From positions 558,001 to 622,000 of the forward strand of contig NZ_JACDTZ010000001.1 of assembly GCF_013978595.1 (NCBI RefSeq): a stretch of 64,000 bases of DNA, written 5' to 3'. The DNA is from Corynebacterium haematomassiliense. GTDB taxonomy: Bacteria > Actinomycetota > Actinomycetes > Mycobacteriales > Mycobacteriaceae. The stretch's first letter is position 1. Each line of letters begins with the position of its first letter. The notes under the pieces are model-generated. The model saw only the letters and a program-made list of their open reading frames with translations, was not told the DNA's origin and made no database searches. Made by a program: the position numbers and the translations under genes. Of the stretch, positions 60,514 to 64,000 are shown one piece after another.

Positions 60514-61492
60514 CTCTCTCCATTTCTATGAACACATCGCCTCCCACCGGCCGCACGAGGGTGGTGCGGAAGCGGCGGGCGTCGGCGATGGTGCCGGCGA
60601 TCGCGCGGTCGAGCACCCCGCGGCCGGCGCCGAGAAGCGCGGGCGCGATGTAGGCCTGCACCGCGTCCACCAGATCCAGCTCGAGAAAGCTCGCGGCGAG
60701 CGTCGCGCCGCCTTCGACCAGCACGTCGCGCGCACCGGTTGCCCACAGCGCTTCTAATGCCTCCTCGGGTGTGGCGTACTGCTCGAAGCCCAAGCGGGTG
60801 AGGTTGCCCTCGGGCACCTCGCGCGTGCCGACGACCACGCGGCGCGGCTGGTGCCCGCGCAGCGTGCCGTCCGGGAAGCGCGCGGTCAGCGACGGGTCGT
60901 CCGCGATCGCGGTGCCGGTGCCGACGATGATGGCGTCGAGCTTCGCGCGGTCCTCGTGCGCCAGCTCGCGGGCTTCATCGCCGGTGATCCACTTGCTCGT
61001 GCCGTCCGTCGCGGCGGTGAAGCCGTCGAGCGTGGAGGCGAACTTCAGCGTCACGCTCGGACGGTTGTGGCGCACCGAGCGCAGCCACGGCTGCAACGCC
61101 GCGATCCGCACCGGCTGGAAGTCCACCTCGACGCCGTGGGAGCGCAGGTACTCGGCCCCGCCGGCGGCCGTCTCGTTCGGGTCGGCGGTGAAGTACACCA
61201 CCCGTCTAATCCCCGCCTCCACCAATGCCTGCGAGCAGGGGCCGGTGCGGCCGGTGTGGTTGCACGGCTCCAGGGTCACCACGGCGGTCGCGCCCCGGGC
61301 GCGCTCGCCCGCGTCTCGCAGGGCGTTGATTTCCGCGTGCGGTCCGCCTGCGGGCGAGGTTGCGCCGGTGGCGATGAGTTCACCGGAGGCGTCGATAAGC
61401 GCGCAGCCCACCGGCGGGTTCGGCGGGGTGGTGCCGCGGACGGATTCGCCCGCCTCGATGGCGGCGGCGATGGCGCCGAGCTCCGCCGTCAC
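60494..61492 (-). CDS. ribD: Bifunctional riboflavin deaminase/reductase
   Basis: 332 aa. The N-terminal deaminase has zinc motifs GGPHAEINAL and LEPCNHTGRTGPC; the C-terminal reductase has RPSVTLKFASTLDGFTA, DAIIVGTGTAIADDPSLTAR and DVLVEGGATLAASFLE. It catalyses the second and third steps of the pyrimidine branch. It overlaps rpe by 4 bp upstream and ribE by 20 bp downstream. Confidence 0.96.
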   Translation of the reverse strand: MTAELGAIAAAIEAGESVRGTTPPNPPVGCALIDASGELIATGATSPAGGPHAEINALRDAGERARGATAVVTLEPCNHTGRTGPCSQALVEAGIRRVVYFTADPNETAAGGAEYLRSHGVEVDFQPVRIAALQPWLRSVRHNRPSVTLKFASTLDGFTAATDGTSKWITGDEARELAHEDRAKLDAIIVGTGTAIADDPSLTARFPDGTLRGHQPRRVVVGTREVPEGNLTRLGFEQYATPEEALEALWATGARDVLVEGGATLAASFLELDLVDAVQAYIAPALLGAGRGVLDRAIAGTIADARRFRTTLVRPVGGDVFIEMERDVYGTR

Positions 61493-62151
61493 CCTCGCGC
61501 GGCCTCGCGGGCGAGCTCGCGCAGGCGCTCCACCGCCTCACCCGGGTTGTCGGCGCCGAAGACCGCGGAGCCGGCCACGAACGCGTCCACGCCGGCCTCC
61601 GCAGCCTGCGCGATGGTGGCGTTTGCGATGCCGCCGTCGATGCCGATGATGGTGTCCAGGCTGGCCTCCGCGATGCGGTCGCGCAGCACCATGACCTTGC
61701 TTAAGACCTCCGGCATGAACTTCTGCCCGCCGAAGCCGGGCTCCACGCTCATGACCATGACCTGGTCGAAGTGCTCCAGATCGTCCAGGTACGGCTCAAT
61801 CGCGGTGCCGGGCTTGATGGCAAAACCGGACTGCACGCCCAGCTCGCGGCACTGCCTCGCGGCCGCGACGTGGTCGACGGTGGCCTCAACGTGGAACACC
61901 AGCCGGTCGCCGCCAGCTTGGACGTAGGTTTCGAACCAGCGCTCCGGCTCCTCGATCATCAGGTGCATGTCCAGGAACTGGTCGGTCACCCCGTTTACCG
62001 CCTTTGTCACGTCCGGCCCGAAGGAGAGGTTGGGCACGAAGTGGCCGTCCATGATGTCCACGTGAATCAGGTCCGCGTTGGGAACCTTGCGCACGTCCTC
62101 GCCGAGGGCGGCGTAGTTCGCGGCCAGAATTGATGGGGCGATCTGAATCAT
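61489..62151 (-). CDS. rpe: Ribulose-phosphate 3-epimerase
   Basis: 220 aa from ATG 62149-62151. TIM barrel with metal ligands: IAPSILAANYAALGEDV, LIHVDIMDGHFVPNLSFGP (His/Asp), LDMHLMIEEPE (His), and IGIDGGIANATIAQAAEAGVDAFVAGSAVF. It links ribulose 5-phosphate to xylulose 5-phosphate, and so gives a precursor link to the riboflavin genes beside it. Confidence 0.96.
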   Translation of the reverse strand: MIQIAPSILAANYAALGEDVRKVPNADLIHVDIMDGHFVPNLSFGPDVTKAVNGVTDQFLDMHLMIEEPERWFETYVQAGGDRLVFHVEATVDHVAAARQCRELGVQSGFAIKPGTAIEPYLDDLEHFDQVMVMSVEPGFGGQKFMPEVLSKVMVLRDRIAEASLDTIIGIDGGIANATIAQAAEAGVDAFVAGSAVFGADNPGEAVERLRELAREAARG

Positions 62152-62156
62152 GGGTC

Positions 62157-63635
62157 CTACCCTAGCTTTTTGCGCAGCACCGCGAAGAACATTGCGTCGG
62201 TGCCGTGGCGGTGCGGCCACATCTGCACGCTCGGCCCCTCGCCCACGTCCTCCATGCCGGCGGCCCACTCGCGGGCGTCGAGCTCATCCACATCGCCTTT
62301 CGCCAATTGCTTCTCGACGATCCTCCGGGTCTCCCGCACATCCGGCGAGCACGTGGAGTAGACCACCACCCCGCCCGGCTTGGCCAGGTTCACGGCGGAT
62401 TGGAGCAGCTCTTCCTGCAGCTGGTTCAGCTCCGCGATGTCGCCTTCGGACTTCGTCCAGCGCGCCTCCGGGCGCCGCCGCAGCGCGCCGAGGCCAGAGC
62501 AGGGCGCGTCGACAAGGATGCGGTCGTAGCCGGGTTCGAGTTTGGAGTCGCGCCCGTCCGCGGTGTGGACCGTCACCGGCAGGCCGCGCACCGTCTTGGT
62601 GATCAGCTCCGCGCGGTGCGGGCTGACTTCGACGGCGTCGACCGTGGCGGCGTCGATAGCCGCGATGGCCCCGATGAGCGCGGCCTTGCCGCCGGGACCC
62701 GCGCAAAGGTCAAGCCAACGGCCTTGATCCTGCTCGACGGGGACCTCGGTGACGGCACGCGCGATGATCTGCGAGCCCTCGTCCTGCACCGCGGCAAGCC
62801 CCTCGCGCACCGGCTCGAGCTGGCCCGGATCCCCCTCCGGCAGGTACACCGCGTACGGCGAGTACTTGCCCTGCTCGCCGCCCGTGGACAGTGCAAGTTC
62901 TTCCGCGGAGATCTCGCCGGGGCGCGCCACCAGGTGCACGACCGGGCGGGCCGAGTCCGCCTCGAGCGCGGCTTCCAGCTCGTCGCGCTTGTCACCGAGC
63001 GCCTCCGCGAAGGAGCGCGCGATCCACTCCGGGTGGGCGTGGGTGAAGGCCAGCGCGCCCAGCTCGTTGTCCGGGGCGAGGGTGCGCAGCCACTCGTCGG
63101 CGGGCGTGCGGCCGATGGAGCGCAGCACGCCGTTCGCGAAACCTTTCGCCTTCTCATGGCCCGCAGCCTCGACGAGCCGCACCGAGGTGTCCACCGCGGC
63201 GTGGTCGCCCACCCGGGTGTAGAGCAGCTGGTAGGCGCCCAGGCGCAGCGCGGCGAGCACCTCGGGCGCGATGCGCTCGAGCTCGCGCGATGAGTTTTTC
63301 GCGATCACCGCGTCGAGTACCCCGAGGCTGCGCAGCGTGCCGTAGGCCACCTCGGTGGCAAAGGCGGCGTCGCGTCCGGTGATCTTCCGCTCGCGCAGGA
63401 TGCCGGGCAGGGTGAGGTTGGCAAACGCGCCGTCGCGGGCGACGCGCAGCACCACCTCGAAGGCCGCCTCGCGCGCCGGGTCGCCGATGCTGGCCGGGCG
63501 GCCCTTCACCGTGTAGCGCTGGCGCCCGCCGCCCTGCTTGCGCGGCTGCTGCTTTGCCCTGCTGCCTTGCTGCCGGTTGCGTGCAGGTTTGTCCTCTCGA
63601 CGCCCCGCGGACCGCGACCTGAAACCTCCGCTCAC
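62157..63635 (-). CDS. rsmB: rRNA m5C methyltransferase RsmB/Fmu type
   Basis: 492 aa from GTG 63633-63635, overlapping the fmt stop (GTGA), with AAGGAG 10 nt upstream. A basic N-terminal extension is followed by a NusB-like domain (residues about 55-185: [49 protein letters not shown]) and the SAM methyltransferase domain: motif [16 protein letters not shown], motif [23 protein letters not shown], and the catalytic Cys in [18 protein letters not shown]. It probably modifies 16S rRNA C967. Confidence 0.93.
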   Translation of the reverse strand: MSGGFRSRSAGRREDKPARNRQQGSRAKQQPRKQGGGRQRYTVKGRPASIGDPAREAAFEVVLRVARDGAFANLTLPGILRERKITGRDAAFATEVAYGTLRSLGVLDAVIAKNSSRELERIAPEVLAALRLGAYQLLYTRVGDHAAVDTSVRLVEAAGHEKAKGFANGVLRSIGRTPADEWLRTLAPDNELGALAFTHAHPEWIARSFAEALGDKRDELEAALEADSARPVVHLVARPGEISAEELALSTGGEQGKYSPYAVYLPEGDPGQLEPVREGLAAVQDEGSQIIARAVTEVPVEQDQGRWLDLCAGPGGKAALIGAIAAIDAATVDAVEVSPHRAELITKTVRGLPVTVHTADGRDSKLEPGYDRILVDAPCSGLGALRRRPEARWTKSEGDIAELNQLQEELLQSAVNLAKPGGVVVYSTCSPDVRETRRIVEKQLAKGDVDELDAREWAAGMEDVGEGPSVQMWPHRHGTDAMFFAVLRKKLG

Positions 63636-64000
63636 TCGAACACCACTCCTTCTTTCGCCTCCGGGTTGAGTCCGCGGGCCCAGTCCGCCGCATTCATCAT
63701 CTTCTTGCCCGGCGGCTGGATCGTGCCCAGGCGAACGTCGCCGCCGGCGGTGCCCACGAGCACCTCGTTTTTGCCAAACGCGGCCTCGCCCGGGGCGAGC
63801 GCGCCCTCCCCGGTCGGGGTGACTGGGCCGAGCTTGAAGCGGTCGTCCCCGCGCATCGTCCACGCACCCGGGGCCGGGGTGTGGGCGCGGATGCCGCGGT
63901 CGATCACGGCGGCCGGCTGCGTCCAGTCCACCCGGGCGTCCGCCGGGGCGATCTTGTGGGCGTAGGTGCCCTCTTCCGGCTGCGGCGTCGGTGCAGCGGT
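63632..64000 (-). CDS. fmt: Methionyl-tRNA formyltransferase, C-terminal part (runs off right edge)
   Basis: The last 122 residues are in the window: [43 protein letters not shown] marks the Fmt linker and C-terminal OB-fold domain, continuing to [32 protein letters not shown]. The catalytic N-terminal domain lies right of the window. It formylates initiator tRNA. The gene overlaps rsmB by 4 bp. Confidence 0.93.
   Translation of the reverse strand, partial: TAAPTPQPEEGTYAHKIAPADARVDWTQPAAVIDRGIRAHTPAPGAWTMRGDDRFKLGPVTPTGEGALAPGEAAFGKNEVLVGTAGGDVRLGTIQPPGKKMMNAADWARGLNPEAKEGVVFE

Noticed and set aside
59900..61500. FMN riboswitch in front of the riboflavin genes
   Set aside because: rpe, ribD, ribE and ribBA overlap or nearly touch, so there is no leader of sufficient length inside the cluster.

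Overview
The window is a 64-kb piece of a high-GC actinobacterial chromosome, almost certainly a Corynebacterium. Gene order and protein sequence point there: nlpC(ripA-like)-Rv1476-like-acn-acnR, sufR-B-D-C-S-U-T next to mptB, ctaA-qor-ctaB-tkt-tal-zwf-opcA-pgl, secG-tpiA-pgk-gap, whiA-yvcK-rapZ-uvrC, ribH-ribBA-ribE-ribD-rpe-rsmB-fmt. The species cannot be fixed from the sequence alone. Many starts are GTG or TTG, and several genes look leaderless (a TANNNT box 6-8 nt before the start codon), which is usual for this genus.

Layout. 1-8.2 kb: the 5' part of an ABC exporter gene, a tRNA-Leu(GAG), a TVP38-type membrane protein, a 1,700-bp IS481-like element with unusual repeated ends, an HTH protein, an NfeD/SPFH pair, and conserved actinobacterial proteins. 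8.2-18.9 kb: ferrochelatase, an NlpC/P60 peptidase with a long structured leader, aconitase and its repressor AcnR, a GATase, an ACT protein and a PFL-family protein. 19.0-20.9 kb: an AT-richer island with a 44-codon ORF, a small secreted protein followed by a small cytoplasmic protein (candidate toxin/immunity pair), and a gene that seems to have lost its start. 21-30.8 kb: an HNH endonuclease, an ABC-F ATPase with a small upstream ORF, and the SUF Fe-S operon under SufR. 30.8-43.7 kb: mptB, an ABC exporter, heme A synthesis genes and the oxidative/non-oxidative pentose phosphate operon. 43.6-48.75 kb: a 5,125-bp composite transposon. 48.8-64 kb, all on the minus strand: glycolysis, cell division/cell-wall regulators, uvrC and riboflavin genes, ending inside fmt.

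The most notable locus is the composite transposon in the 3' end of pgl (6-phosphogluconolactonase). It is bounded by an 8-bp target duplication (TCCTGTTC) and carries tet(W), a tetracycline ribosomal protection gene, with its 14-aa leader peptide and attenuator. The left boundary is the left end of an IS1249-like copy that was split by the tet(W) segment. The right boundary is the right end of a second, complete copy (1,385 bp) that had landed in the remainder of the first. The outer ends then moved as one unit. The insertion replaces only the last nine residues of Pgl, so the lactonase may still work.

Second in interest are the IS481-like element, whose ends each carry four repeats spaced exactly 24 bp apart and which sits in a palindromic dispersed repeat with a 15-bp duplication, and the candidate secreted toxin/immunity pair at 19.2-20.0 kb. 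Recognisable regulatory sites include an AcnR operator, a SufR-type palindrome, a GlxR/CRP-type site and a probable c-di-AMP riboswitch leader.
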